NCBI GenBank assembly: GCA_039812375.1
Contig: JBDIAO010000004.1
Location: 9,444-73,443 of the forward strand
Reading direction: 5' to 3'
Length of the DNA stretch: 64,000 nt
Source of the DNA: JAGOME01 sp039812375
GTDB taxonomy: Bacteria; Actinomycetota; Actinomycetes; Actinomycetales; Dermatophilaceae
Position 1 is the stretch's first letter. Every line of letters starts with the position of its first letter. Under the pieces are notes generated by a model. The model had not been told where the DNA came from. It ran no database searches and saw only the letters and a program-made list of their open reading frames with translations. The position numbers and the translations under genes are program-made. Positions 25,419 to 32,764 of the stretch are shown piece after piece.

Positions 25419-27029
25419 TCAGCCGAGCCCGCTCAAGGAGTGCACGACGTCCTGGCCGTTCTGATGGGCGAGGACATAGACGGTGCTGCCCTTGACCACG
25501 AGGTCCGTGGGGTTCCCGAGGTCCGGCAGGCCATAGACGGAGGTGACCTTGAACGTCTGCGGGTCGACGACGAGCAGTGATCGGTAGGCCACACTGAGCA
25601 GGTAGAGGTGGCCGCTGTGGACGTCAGCCCCGACAGGGGAGTATGCACTCACGTCGGCGCCCTGTTTGGTGCCGACGCTGTCGTCGATGGCAAGGACCCC
25701 TTCGCGGCTGAGCAGGTTGTCCGAGGCGAACTGCGAGATGACGATCTGTGGGTTCTTCTCGTTCGGGACGCTGGCCACGTAGTAGCTTTCCGTCGCTGGG
25801 TCCGCGGCCAGGCTCAGGGAGTAGGCGTTCTTGGCGCGGATCGTGCGCAGCTTGGGTCGGTCTTTGACTCCGAAGATGCCCACGAGGTCGCCGGTGCTCT
25901 CTTCGAGGTCGGCCCAGGCGGCCTTCTTGTCGACCTTGTCGGCCGGCATCCGCTCGACCCCGTAGACCGTCTTGTTCTTCGCCATCGCGAGGAGCCGGTT
26001 GGGACCGAGGAAGGTCGCGTCGACGGTATCGGTGATGTCCGCCCCGTTGACCACGTCGACCTTGGCGCTGGAGACCACCGTGGTGAAGTCGCTCCGGACG
26101 AAGTACAGGCCCCCGTCGGTGGAGGCCAGAGCGAACAGATCGTTGGCGTCGTCGTAGGCCAGGCCTGCGGCGAGGCCGCCGGAGACGCCGGTGACGGGGA
26201 AGCCGATCTTCGTCGTCTTGTCCAGAGTGAGCGTGCCGGCGACGTTGGTGGCCGGTCCTGCCGTGGGGTCGGTCGGCAGGCCGGTGAGGTCGCTGGGCCC
26301 GGGCAGCAGCGGGGTGGGGGCACTGAACTTGTGCAGGCCGGGGTTGGCCAGGCCCTCGTACTCCTCGAAGGTCCAGTACTGGGAGGTTTGGCCGATGTCG
26401 AGGGTGAACCGCTTGGGGTCCCCGCCCCCGATGTATGGCGGTGGGCCGTTGGTGATGAGGAACTGGACGGCGTTGGTCACGCCCAGGACGAGCACGATCC
26501 ACACTGCCACCTTGGAATAAAGCGAGAGCGTCTTGACCGGTCGGGACTGGCCGGAGAGCTCCAGGAGCAGGGAGCGGTCCTTCCCGACGAAGACCATGCC
26601 AATCGCCAAGAAGGCGATGACCACCCAGTAGATGAGCAAGGCCCATACATAGGTGTGCACCCCGAAGGTGGCGCCGCCGAAGCCCTGGCCCAGATCCCCC
26701 AACGCGTGGCCAGCCCAGTGGCGCAGAGCCGTGTAGAGGAAGAAGAAGGCCGCCAGCAGCAGCGTCACCACATACTTGTAGTGCGGACCGTAACGGAGGA
26801 TGAACACTCCGAGCGCGCCGATGAGCAGCATCCCGAACCGTTCGATGCCACACAGCACGCACGGGCTCTCGCCGTGGAAGAAGCCGAGATAGAGGTTGGC
26901 CATCCCCACCGGGACCAAGACGATGATGATCACAGCCGTCGCCATGACGAGGTCGAAGTTCCTCGAGGTCCACAGTCGGGACGGACGCGTGGTCCCGGAG
27001 TCCTGCTCCGGGAGGGTCTGGGTGGTCAT
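25419..27029 (-). CDS. DsbB-like membrane protein with extracytoplasmic beta-propeller-like domain
   Basis: The product has 536 residues. The first ~190 hold four membrane segments of a DsbB-type disulfide-formation protein with the quinone-linked CxxC in ESPCVLCGIERFG (Cys57, Cys60). A fifth membrane segment (about 172-192) is followed by ~340 extracytoplasmic residues with short repeats like DDANDLFALASTDGGLYFV and HSGHLYLLSVAYRSLLVVDPQT, typical of propeller blades. Only these two cysteines occur in the whole protein, so the second cysteine pair of classical DsbB is missing. ATG 27029 is preferred over GTG 27032 for its GAGGGG spacing. It lies directly downstream of a 55-residue membrane gene. 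Confidence 0.75.
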   Translation of the reverse strand: MTTQTLPEQDSGTTRPSRLWTSRNFDLVMATAVIIIVLVPVGMANLYLGFFHGESPCVLCGIERFGMLLIGALGVFILRYGPHYKYVVTLLLAAFFFLYTALRHWAGHALGDLGQGFGGATFGVHTYVWALLIYWVVIAFLAIGMVFVGKDRSLLLELSGQSRPVKTLSLYSKVAVWIVLVLGVTNAVQFLITNGPPPYIGGGDPKRFTLDIGQTSQYWTFEEYEGLANPGLHKFSAPTPLLPGPSDLTGLPTDPTAGPATNVAGTLTLDKTTKIGFPVTGVSGGLAAGLAYDDANDLFALASTDGGLYFVRSDFTTVVSSAKVDVVNGADITDTVDATFLGPNRLLAMAKNKTVYGVERMPADKVDKKAAWADLEESTGDLVGIFGVKDRPKLRTIRAKNAYSLSLAADPATESYYVASVPNEKNPQIVISQFASDNLLSREGVLAIDDSVGTKQGADVSAYSPVGADVHSGHLYLLSVAYRSLLVVDPQTFKVTSVYGLPDLGNPTDLVVKGSTVYVLAHQNGQDVVHSLSGLG

Positions 27030-27039
27030 CACGAGCCCC

Positions 27040-27207
27040 TCAGAGGTTGACGGCGGGGATGAGTGACCCGGAGACGCCGGTGAGGTAGACCAGCGCCGCG
27101 ATGACGAACGACACCACGAGAGCCCGGAAGGCCCACTTCTCCCACTTCGGTTTCGCGAGGATGATCGCGACGCTCACCACGACTAGCGAATAGGCAACGA
27201 ACTCCAC
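27040..27207 (-). CDS. Small (55-residue) membrane protein upstream of the DsbB-like gene
   Basis: A GTG at 27207 with an excellent GGAGG seven bases upstream opens a 55-residue frame: one hydrophobic helix at the N-terminus (EFVAYSLVVVSVAIILAKPK), a short basic/aromatic loop (KWEKWAFR), and a second helix (ALVVSFVIAALVYLTGV), ending PAVNL. The stop lies 8 bases before the GTG of the DsbB-like gene, so the two are cotranscribed and probably work together, perhaps as an assembly or quinone-site subunit; that role is inference. No family is recognised. Confidence 0.75.
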   Translation of the reverse strand: MEFVAYSLVVVSVAIILAKPKWEKWAFRALVVSFVIAALVYLTGVSGSLIPAVNL

Positions 27208-27313
27208 CGTGTCCTCCTTTGGCAGGACCGGACGCTCTTGTTCTCTGCGGCCTGGTGGCGCGAATTCTGCTGGAGGAGGCTACATCGTGTCCACCGCAAC
27301 GCAACGGGGTCTC

Positions 27314-27356
27314 CGAGGTGCTGCTACGGCATACTGCGAGGTGCTGCCACGGCATA
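27314..27356. repeat. 20-bp imperfect direct repeat immediately upstream of the sigR promoter
   Basis: CGAGGTGCTGCTACGGCATA (27314-27333) is repeated with one mismatch at 27337-27356, period 23, and ends 2-3 bases before the SigR-type -35 element. It could be a regulator-binding site or a simple duplication. Confidence 0.85.
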
Positions 27357-27358
27357 GG

Positions 27359-27385
27359 GGAATGACTCGGACACGCCTCGGCGTT
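27359..27385 (+). promoter_or_regulatory. SigR-type promoter (GGAAT-N19-GTT)
   Basis: GGAAT at 27359-27363 and GTT at 27383-27385 are separated by 19 bases, matching the known sigma-R consensus of actinobacteria. It lies 46 to 100 bases before the candidate sigR starts, consistent with positive autoregulation of the sigR-rsrA operon under thiol-oxidative stress. Confidence 0.7.
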
Positions 27386-27484
27386 CACCGAATCGAGCCC
27401 GGACCACCAGCGACGGAAAGGCCTACGCCCGTGTTCGTCCTCAGCACCGAGACCCTCCCGGCGGGCGGGCTAGGGTTGACGTCG

Positions 27485-28174
27485 ATGACCAGCACCACCA
27501 GACCCGTCGAACCCACCGCCGATCCAGACACGGAGGTCGGCGTCGCTGCCGAGTCCGTCTCCGCCGAATCCGTCTCCGCCGAATCCGTCTCCGCCGAGTC
27601 CGACGAGGAGCGCCTCGCCCGTTTCGAACGGGAGGCGTTGCCACTGGTCGACCAGCTCTATTCGGCGGCGCTTCGCACGACACGCAATCCCACCGACGCC
27701 GAGGACCTCGTCCAGGAGACGTACACCAAGGCGTGGGCGGCCTTCCACCAGTATCGGCCCGGTACGAACATCAAGGCGTGGATGTACCGCATCCTCACTA
27801 ACTCCTACATCAACACCTATCGCAAGAAGCAGCGTGAGCCGCAGCAGTCCGATGCCGGCGAGATCGAGGACTATCAGATCCACCGAGCGGCATCACACAC
27901 GTCTTCCGGCCTGAAGTCGGCCGAGGTGCAGGCCCTGGAGCGACTGCCCGACACCGAGGTGAAGCGCGCTTTGCAGGCGCTGTCCGAGGACTTCCGGCTC
28001 GTGGTCTACCTGGCCGATGTCGAGGGGTTCGCCTACAAGGAGATCGCCGAGATCATGGGCACCCCGATCGGTACGGTCATGTCCAGGCTGCACCGAGGCC
28101 GCCGTCAGTTGCGAGGGCTCCTGGCGGAGTACGCCCGGGAGCGTGGCTTCACCGCCAGGGAGGAGAAGCCGTGA
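27485..28174 (+). CDS. sigR: RNA polymerase sigma factor SigR (SigH/RpoE family, ECF)
   Basis: SigR directs the thiol-oxidative stress response. From ATG 27485 the product is 229 residues: an acidic low-complexity N-terminus with three repeats of ESVSA, region 2 (FEREALPLVDQLYSAALRTTRNPTDAEDLVQETYTKAW, then RPGTNIKAWMYRILTNSYINTYRKKQREP) and region 4 (LPDTEVKRALQALSEDFRLVVYLADVEGFAYKEIAEIMGTPIGTVMSRLHRGRRQL). A GTG at 27431 would add 18 residues; longer unstable SigR isoforms made from an upstream start are known in Streptomyces, so both may be used. The stop overlaps rsrA by 4 bases. Confidence 0.94.
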   Translation: MTSTTRPVEPTADPDTEVGVAAESVSAESVSAESVSAESDEERLARFEREALPLVDQLYSAALRTTRNPTDAEDLVQETYTKAWAAFHQYRPGTNIKAWMYRILTNSYINTYRKKQREPQQSDAGEIEDYQIHRAASHTSSGLKSAEVQALERLPDTEVKRALQALSEDFRLVVYLADVEGFAYKEIAEIMGTPIGTVMSRLHRGRRQLRGLLAEYARERGFTAREEKP

Positions 28175-28455
28175 GCACCGAGCGCGACCCTCAGTCCCAC
28201 ACCCCCCAGGCGCACGCGGACTGCTCCGAGGTGCTGCACCGGATTTTCGAGTACCTCGACGGTGAGTTGGGCCCCGGGGACGTGCTGCGGATTGCCACCC
28301 ATCTCGCGCAGTGCGGACCGTGTCTGAGCGAGCATGACATCGATCGCACTCTCAAGGCCGTCGTGCGTCGCTCGTGCACCGCTGAAGCCGCACCAGCCAC
28401 CCTGCGAGTGTCGATCATGGAGAGCATCACCACGATTCGCCTCGACCGACGTTAA
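28171..28455 (+). CDS. rsrA: Mycothiol-system anti-sigma-R factor RsrA
   Basis: The 94-residue product is a zinc-binding redox anti-sigma factor: CSEVLHRIFEYLDGEL at the N-terminus and the ZAS motif HLAQCGPC. Under thiol oxidation it would lose zinc and release SigR. Conserved Cys in EVLH..-preceding position, His and both motif Cys are present, plus one C-terminal Cys (RRSCTAE). GTG overlaps the sigR stop, ensuring co-production. Confidence 0.94.
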   Translation: MSTERDPQSHTPQAHADCSEVLHRIFEYLDGELGPGDVLRIATHLAQCGPCLSEHDIDRTLKAVVRRSCTAEAAPATLRVSIMESITTIRLDRR

Positions 28456-28511
28456 CCCGTAGTCGTCGCTGATCAACGACGACCACGGGGCTGATCAACG
28501 ACGACCACGGG
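28456..28511. terminator. Hairpin with duplicated arm between rsrA and the bL37 gene
   Basis: CCCGTAGTCGTCG (28456-28468) pairs with CGACGACCACGGG (28477-28489) with one mismatch and an 8-base loop. The right arm with its loop (28469-28489, 21 bases) is repeated exactly at 28491-28511, giving an alternative pairing partner. It lies between converging genes and likely terminates transcription in both directions. Confidence 0.7.
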
Positions 28512-28558
28512 TCAACGCTGATCAGAGACGATCTGTATGCGGCGTGCCCGCCTGGTGC

Positions 28559-28633
28559 TCAGGCGTTGGGTCGCCGGCCGTGGTTAGCTTTGTTGCTCTT
28601 GCGGGAGCGGCGCTTGCGCGAACGCTTGCTCAT
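28559..28633 (-). CDS. 50S ribosomal protein bL37 (AURKAIP1/COX24-type mini-protein)
   Basis: A 24-residue, extremely basic protein (MSKRSRKRRSRKSNKANHGR..) ending NHGRRPNA, matching the tiny actinobacterial large-subunit protein bL37 found in mycobacterial ribosomes. Its location beside sigR-rsrA is conserved. GGCCACCCC precedes the ATG, so the Shine-Dalgarno sequence is weak. It is too short for most gene finders. Confidence 0.9.
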   Translation of the reverse strand: MSKRSRKRRSRKSNKANHGRRPNA

Positions 28634-28794
28634 GGGGTGGCCTTCCGTCGGGACATAGAGGGTGACCGCGCGAGGAGATCACCCGCTCGGGTCGCGGCCG
28701 ACCGGGAATGCCGGGTCGGCGGCTCGGCGCAATTGTCGCACAGCGGACATTCTGGAAGACTGTCTGCCAGCCAGCCCCGTCCTCAGGAGGAACC

Positions 28795-28950
28795 ATGTCC
28801 AAGATGACTCGCGCTCTCGCCGTCGTTGCGCTCGCGGCCGTCACCGTCCTCACCCCCGCCGTCGCCTCTGCGGCTCCGGCGAAGGCTGGGGCTTCCGTCA
28901 CTGCGCCCACCAGGACCGTGTCGCCGCTCACCTGGGGCTGGGGTGGCTGA
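28795..28950 (+). CDS. Small secreted peptide precursor, unknown function
   Basis: A very strong AGGAGG 5 bases before ATG 28795 opens a 51-residue frame: a classic signal peptide (MSKMTRALAVVALAAVTVLT, cleavage predicted after PAVASA) and a mature peptide of about 25 residues starting APAKAGAS and ending PLTWGWGG. The mature part has no cysteine, two tryptophans and a glycine-rich aromatic end. No family is recognised. It is 44 bases upstream of two membrane genes with HD-type domains and could be a signal sensed by them, but that is inference. Confidence 0.8.
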   Translation: MSKMTRALAVVALAAVTVLTPAVASAAPAKAGASVTAPTRTVSPLTWGWGG

Positions 28951-28994
28951 GCCTCCCGCGCTCGCGCGATAAGGCCGCGTCGCTCTACTCCGAA

Positions 28995-30143
28995 GTGCGG
29001 ACGCGCCTACTCATCGGCGCCCTAGCCGTCGCAGGCGGGGGCGCACTGATGTCCAGCACAGCCTTCCGCGATCCCTCGTGGAAGGCTGCGCTGCTGACTG
29101 TGTGCGCCCTCTCCCTGGTCGCCGGGGCCGTCGGTACGGTGCGAATCGGGGGCCTCTTGGTCTCCTTCAACGGAGTCCTCCTGCTCGCCGCCGCAGCCAT
29201 CCTCGGGCCGGTCGAAGCGGGCTTGCTCGGACTGGTAGTCGCGACCTTCGACCGGGAGCCTCAGCCGCAACGGGCACGGATCTTCAACATGGCGAGCTAT
29301 TGCGCGATCGGCCTGGCCGGGGGTGCGGCCTACCGGCTCGCCGGCGGAACGGTCCCGGTCCCCAGCTTGGTCGGAAATGCTCTCCTGGGGGCACTTGCAC
29401 TGCCGCTCGCGGTGGCCGCCGCCGTTCAGATGCTCGTCAACACCACCCTGATCGTCGGCATTGTCCGGGTCACCTCGGGCGAGCGGATCCTCGTCCAGCT
29501 TCAACGCATGTTCCCGGGTGTGGCCATCAGTTTCATCGGGTATGGCCTGCTGGCCTTCTTCCTTGTCGTACTGTGGGTGCCGGTCGGGGTGGGGCTGTTG
29601 AGTGTGCTTCTCGTTCTCGTACCCCTACTCGGGGCACGGTGGGCGATCGTCCAATACGCCGAGGACCTCGAGGCGCAGGAGGAGAGCCTTCAGCTTCTCG
29701 TCGCCGCCATCGAGACTCAGCGACCCGAGTTGCTCGGCCATTCAGCCAGGGTCGCCCGCCTGTGCGCCCTGGTGGCAGAGCGCGTGGGGTACTCCGCGGT
29801 GGAGATCGGTGACCTGCGCCGGGCCGGGATGTTGCATGAGGCGAGGGTCGTCGCTGGGCAGCGCACCGCACAGGACCTGCCGGATCTACTCGTGGACGAC
29901 CTACCCTTCCTCGCCCCCGCGGCCGGGCTACTCACCGCCGAGTCCGACACCGGTGTCGGAGTGGAGCCCGCGGCGGTCGTGCGCGCGGCACACGAGTTCG
30001 ACTTGATGGTCTCTTCGGATGGTCCGGACCGGATGCCCCAGGCCGACGCGCTCGCCCGGCTGCGCAGGGACAGCGTGGACGAGCGTGTCATCGAGGCACT
30101 GGCCTATGCCGGGTCCCGGCCGAGTGCCGATGAGGGGGCATGA
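28995..30143 (+). CDS. Membrane protein with degenerate HD-GYP-like domain (first of pair)
   Basis: The product has about 382 residues: six or so membrane segments (residues 1-215, with SFNGVLLLAAAAILGPVEAG and ARIFNMASYCAIGLAGG, a layout shared with sensor-type membrane domains of HD-GYP proteins), a short coiled helix (QYAEDLEAQEESLQLLVAAIE) and an HD-like domain. The first His is kept (LLGHSARVARL, His249), but the HD pair reads HE (GMLHEARV, His281-Glu282) and the GYP part is absent, so phosphodiesterase activity is doubtful. The start is uncertain: GTG 28995 has no good ribosome-binding site. The stop overlaps the next gene by 4 bases. Confidence 0.75.
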   Translation: MRTRLLIGALAVAGGGALMSSTAFRDPSWKAALLTVCALSLVAGAVGTVRIGGLLVSFNGVLLLAAAAILGPVEAGLLGLVVATFDREPQPQRARIFNMASYCAIGLAGGAAYRLAGGTVPVPSLVGNALLGALALPLAVAAAVQMLVNTTLIVGIVRVTSGERILVQLQRMFPGVAISFIGYGLLAFFLVVLWVPVGVGLLSVLLVLVPLLGARWAIVQYAEDLEAQEESLQLLVAAIETQRPELLGHSARVARLCALVAERVGYSAVEIGDLRRAGMLHEARVVAGQRTAQDLPDLLVDDLPFLAPAAGLLTAESDTGVGVEPAAVVRAAHEFDLMVSSDGPDRMPQADALARLRRDSVDERVIEALAYAGSRPSADEGA

Positions 30144-31492
30144 CCCGCAGCGGCACTCGCGCCTCCTGGGTGGCAGTGAGGCGGCAGTGGAAATGGATCT
30201 GGGCTCGCGGGCTCGTCGTCCTCCCGGCGTTGGTCGTCGTGGGCTACGGCAGCACTGCTCTGCTGCCCTCGGGTCGGGCCGGGGACCTACTCGTCCACTG
30301 GCCGGTCTCCCTCGTCATCTTGCTGTTGCTCACTGCAGGTGGTTTCGGTCGACTCCAGATGCCCAGTGGCCGAGTGACCGCGCCAGTCTCCTCAGCCACC
30401 GCCGTGGCCGTCGCATGTTTGGGCCCAGTGCACGGCCTGCCGATCTTCGACGTCGGTGGTGCCGCTCTCATCCTGCTGGTGACTCTCGGCAGCCTGCCGT
30501 TGTTGGTCATGGAGCGCGGTTCGGCGCACGAGTCGTTCTCCACGTTCCTGCCGGCTCAGGCGGTCGGCTTCGGGGTGGTCATCGCCATATTGCACGTCCG
30601 TTGGGGTTCCGGAGGGAGTCTGTGGACGTGGCAGAGCAGCCGGCATGCCGCCCCCTGGGCGGTAGCCCTGGTCTTGATTGCCGCTGCCGGTGTCGGGACC
30701 GTCGTCGAGCTCACCTTGAGTGGTCTCGTGCGTGCCCGCACCGGGGACGGGCAGAGCCTGGCGGTGCTGCGCGACGAGTTCGGCGTCGCCCCCGCGCTGA
30801 CCCTCTCGGTCGTCACAGCAGGTCCCGTGGCCGCCCTGAGCGCCACGGTGCTCGGCCTCGTGGCGCTGCCGCTCGCCCTGCTGCCCGTGGCGCTGACGAA
30901 CCTCGCCGTGCGCCATTACCTTCACCACTGGGAGACGCACCGGCGCACCATACTGATGATGTCCCGGCTCACCGAGTGGTCCGGGCACACCCCCACGGCC
31001 CACGCCGAGCGGGTCGCCGCACTGTGCGTGACACTCGGTCGTCGGCTGGGCCTCCTTGAGCGTGATCTTCGGGTCCTGGAGCATGCCGCGCTCCTGCACG
31101 ACCTGGGCCAGGTCGCCCTCGATGAGCCGATCCCTGCCGGGGCGACTGTCCTGGTGGCGCCCGCGGACCAACACAGGATCGCGGCCGCGGGGGCGGCGAT
31201 CATCGACCGAGCGCAGAACATGCATCCGGTCGCACAACTCGTCGCTCAGCAGTCAGTCCCCTTCCGAACGGTGCGTGAGGGACTTCGGGAGGTGCCGCTG
31301 AGCGCCCGGATCATGAGGGTGGCGAACGCCTTCGACGACTTCAGCGCTGGGTCGACGGACGGCACAATCCGAGCCCAGGCGATCGAGCGTTTGCACCTAG
31401 GCTTGGGCTACGAGTATGACCCCGAGGTTGTCGACGCACTCGTGGAGGCGGTCAGCCTGCGGCCGGGGGACCGGGTGGGGCCAGCCCGCTAG
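30140..31492 (+). CDS. Membrane protein with HD-GYP-like domain (second of pair)
   Basis: The product has 450 residues, with seven or so hydrophobic segments in the first ~260, then an HD domain with intact metal residues: HTPTAHAERVAALC (His288) and AALLHDLGQVAL (His320-Asp321). Later stretches follow the HD-GYP plan (LSARIMRVANAFDDFSAG, YDPEVVDAL) but the HHExxDGxGYP motif is missing. It may be a cyclic-dinucleotide or nucleotide phosphohydrolase, or a sensor without activity. It is coupled to the upstream gene by ATGA overlap and probably forms a heteromer with it. Confidence 0.8.
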   Translation: MTRSGTRASWVAVRRQWKWIWARGLVVLPALVVVGYGSTALLPSGRAGDLLVHWPVSLVILLLLTAGGFGRLQMPSGRVTAPVSSATAVAVACLGPVHGLPIFDVGGAALILLVTLGSLPLLVMERGSAHESFSTFLPAQAVGFGVVIAILHVRWGSGGSLWTWQSSRHAAPWAVALVLIAAAGVGTVVELTLSGLVRARTGDGQSLAVLRDEFGVAPALTLSVVTAGPVAALSATVLGLVALPLALLPVALTNLAVRHYLHHWETHRRTILMMSRLTEWSGHTPTAHAERVAALCVTLGRRLGLLERDLRVLEHAALLHDLGQVALDEPIPAGATVLVAPADQHRIAAAGAAIIDRAQNMHPVAQLVAQQSVPFRTVREGLREVPLSARIMRVANAFDDFSAGSTDGTIRAQAIERLHLGLGYEYDPEVVDALVEAVSLRPGDRVGPAR

Positions 31493-31546
31493 GATTGGTG
31501 CCCGTTCGGCCCGTGTCGCCCGGGGTGCCCCTTCACAGGATGCTGT

Positions 31547-32734
31547 ATGGACCTCCTCTCGCCCGTGCTCTTCACCGACTCATGGGGGTCGCATATCTTC
31601 CTCGCTAGTCTCCAGGGCCGCCCCATTCCCTCGGCTGAGCCGGAGTCCGAGTTGTGGATGGGCGCCCACGAGGCCGGCCCGGCCGCGCTGACCCGCTCAG
31701 GGCGGGCGACCACATTGCTTGATCTCGTCCAGGCGGACCCGGAGGCCGAACTCGGCCCAGACTGCCGCCGACGGTTCGGCGACCGACTGCCCTTCCTGCT
31801 CAAGATCCTGGCCCCGGGGCGCGCCATCTCCATCCAGGTCCATCCGCGAGCCGAGCAGGCCCGTGCCGAACGGGCCCGCAGTGGCTCTGCGATCTATGTC
31901 GACGACTGGGCCAAGCCCGAGCTCCTCCTGGCGATCTCCACATTCGACGTCTTCATCGGGATGAGACGCCACGAGGAGGTGACTGCGGTGGCCCAGCGCC
32001 TCCGGGTGCCGCGGTTCACCGACGTGGTCCGGGCCACCGCTGGCGCAAACCGGCCCGAGCATGCCCTGCTCGAAGCGATCCTCGCCACCCCGCCCGAGGA
32101 GGTCGCAGACTTCGCGCGGGAAGTCGTCGCCGCCTGCGTGCTCCTGGAGGTGGACGAGGGCGACCTCGGCCGGGCCGCCGCGGCCCTCGTTGCGGTCGCG
32201 GAGGACCACCCTGACGACATCGGACTCGTCGTCCTCCTGCTCATGCACCACCACGTTCTCGCTCCCGGCGAGTACCTCGACGTCGCCGCGGGCGTGTTGC
32301 ACTCCTACGTCCGAGGGCTGGGGATCGAGGTCCTCGCTAACAGCGACAACGTCGTCAGAGCCGGTTTGACCGCCAAGGAGGTCAACACCGCAGAACTCCT
32401 CCGGATCGTCGACCCGGGGGCGCGAGTCGCGCCCGCCGTGGGAGTCGAACGCGTGCCCGGGGTTGTGGAGTTCGCCAGCACCTCGGACCGCTTCCGGCTC
32501 AACCGGATCTCCCCGGGCAGAGCGCTGCCGCAGACCGTGGGCCCACGGATCGTCCTGTGCTTCAGCGGCCGGGTAGTCCTGACTCACCGCGGCGAACGGC
32601 TGACCCTGCGCGACCTCGAGTCAGCCTTCCTGCCTGCGGGCACCGGTGAGGTGAACCTCACCGGTGACGGCGAGGTGTTCTGCGTCCTGGTGCCCGAGGA
32701 GAGCAGTAATTCCGCACTGCCGTCAGGTCCGTGA
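31547..32734 (+). CDS. manA: Mannose-6-phosphate isomerase, class I
   Basis: ManA interconverts fructose 6-phosphate and mannose 6-phosphate, feeding GDP-mannose and thus glycans and mycothiol-era envelope sugars. The 395-residue product has the zinc-site motif ISIQVHPRAEQA (Gln97, His99), the ELLLAIS/FDVFIGMR region and GVLHSYVRGLGIEVLANSDNVVRAGLTAKEVN near the C-terminus. ATG 31547 lies 54 bases after the HD gene with a weak ribosome-binding site. It faces sodN across a short hairpin. Confidence 0.94.
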   Translation: MDLLSPVLFTDSWGSHIFLASLQGRPIPSAEPESELWMGAHEAGPAALTRSGRATTLLDLVQADPEAELGPDCRRRFGDRLPFLLKILAPGRAISIQVHPRAEQARAERARSGSAIYVDDWAKPELLLAISTFDVFIGMRRHEEVTAVAQRLRVPRFTDVVRATAGANRPEHALLEAILATPPEEVADFAREVVAACVLLEVDEGDLGRAAAALVAVAEDHPDDIGLVVLLLMHHHVLAPGEYLDVAAGVLHSYVRGLGIEVLANSDNVVRAGLTAKEVNTAELLRIVDPGARVAPAVGVERVPGVVEFASTSDRFRLNRISPGRALPQTVGPRIVLCFSGRVVLTHRGERLTLRDLESAFLPAGTGEVNLTGDGEVFCVLVPEESSNSALPSGP

Positions 32735-32749
32735 CCCCTGCCGGACCTG
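32724..32749. terminator. Short hairpin between convergent manA and sodN
   Basis: CAGGTCCG (32724-32731) and CGGACCTG (32742-32749) form an 8-bp stem with a 10-base loop spanning the manA stop. It is the only candidate terminator in the 30-base gap. Confidence 0.55.
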
Positions 32750-32764
32750 CCAGAGTGACGCCGG

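Noticed and set aside
28469..28511. Spaced direct repeats as a CRISPR seed
   Set aside because: There are only two copies with a one-base spacer and no cas genes anywhere in the window; other repeats are likewise two- or three-copy tandem units.
28662..28994. Longer N-terminus for the first HD membrane protein, read in frame through the secreted-peptide gene
   Set aside because: The overlapping peptide frame has a strong ribosome-binding site and signal peptide, while the extended frame is Arg/His-rich and unlike a protein N-terminus before a membrane segment.
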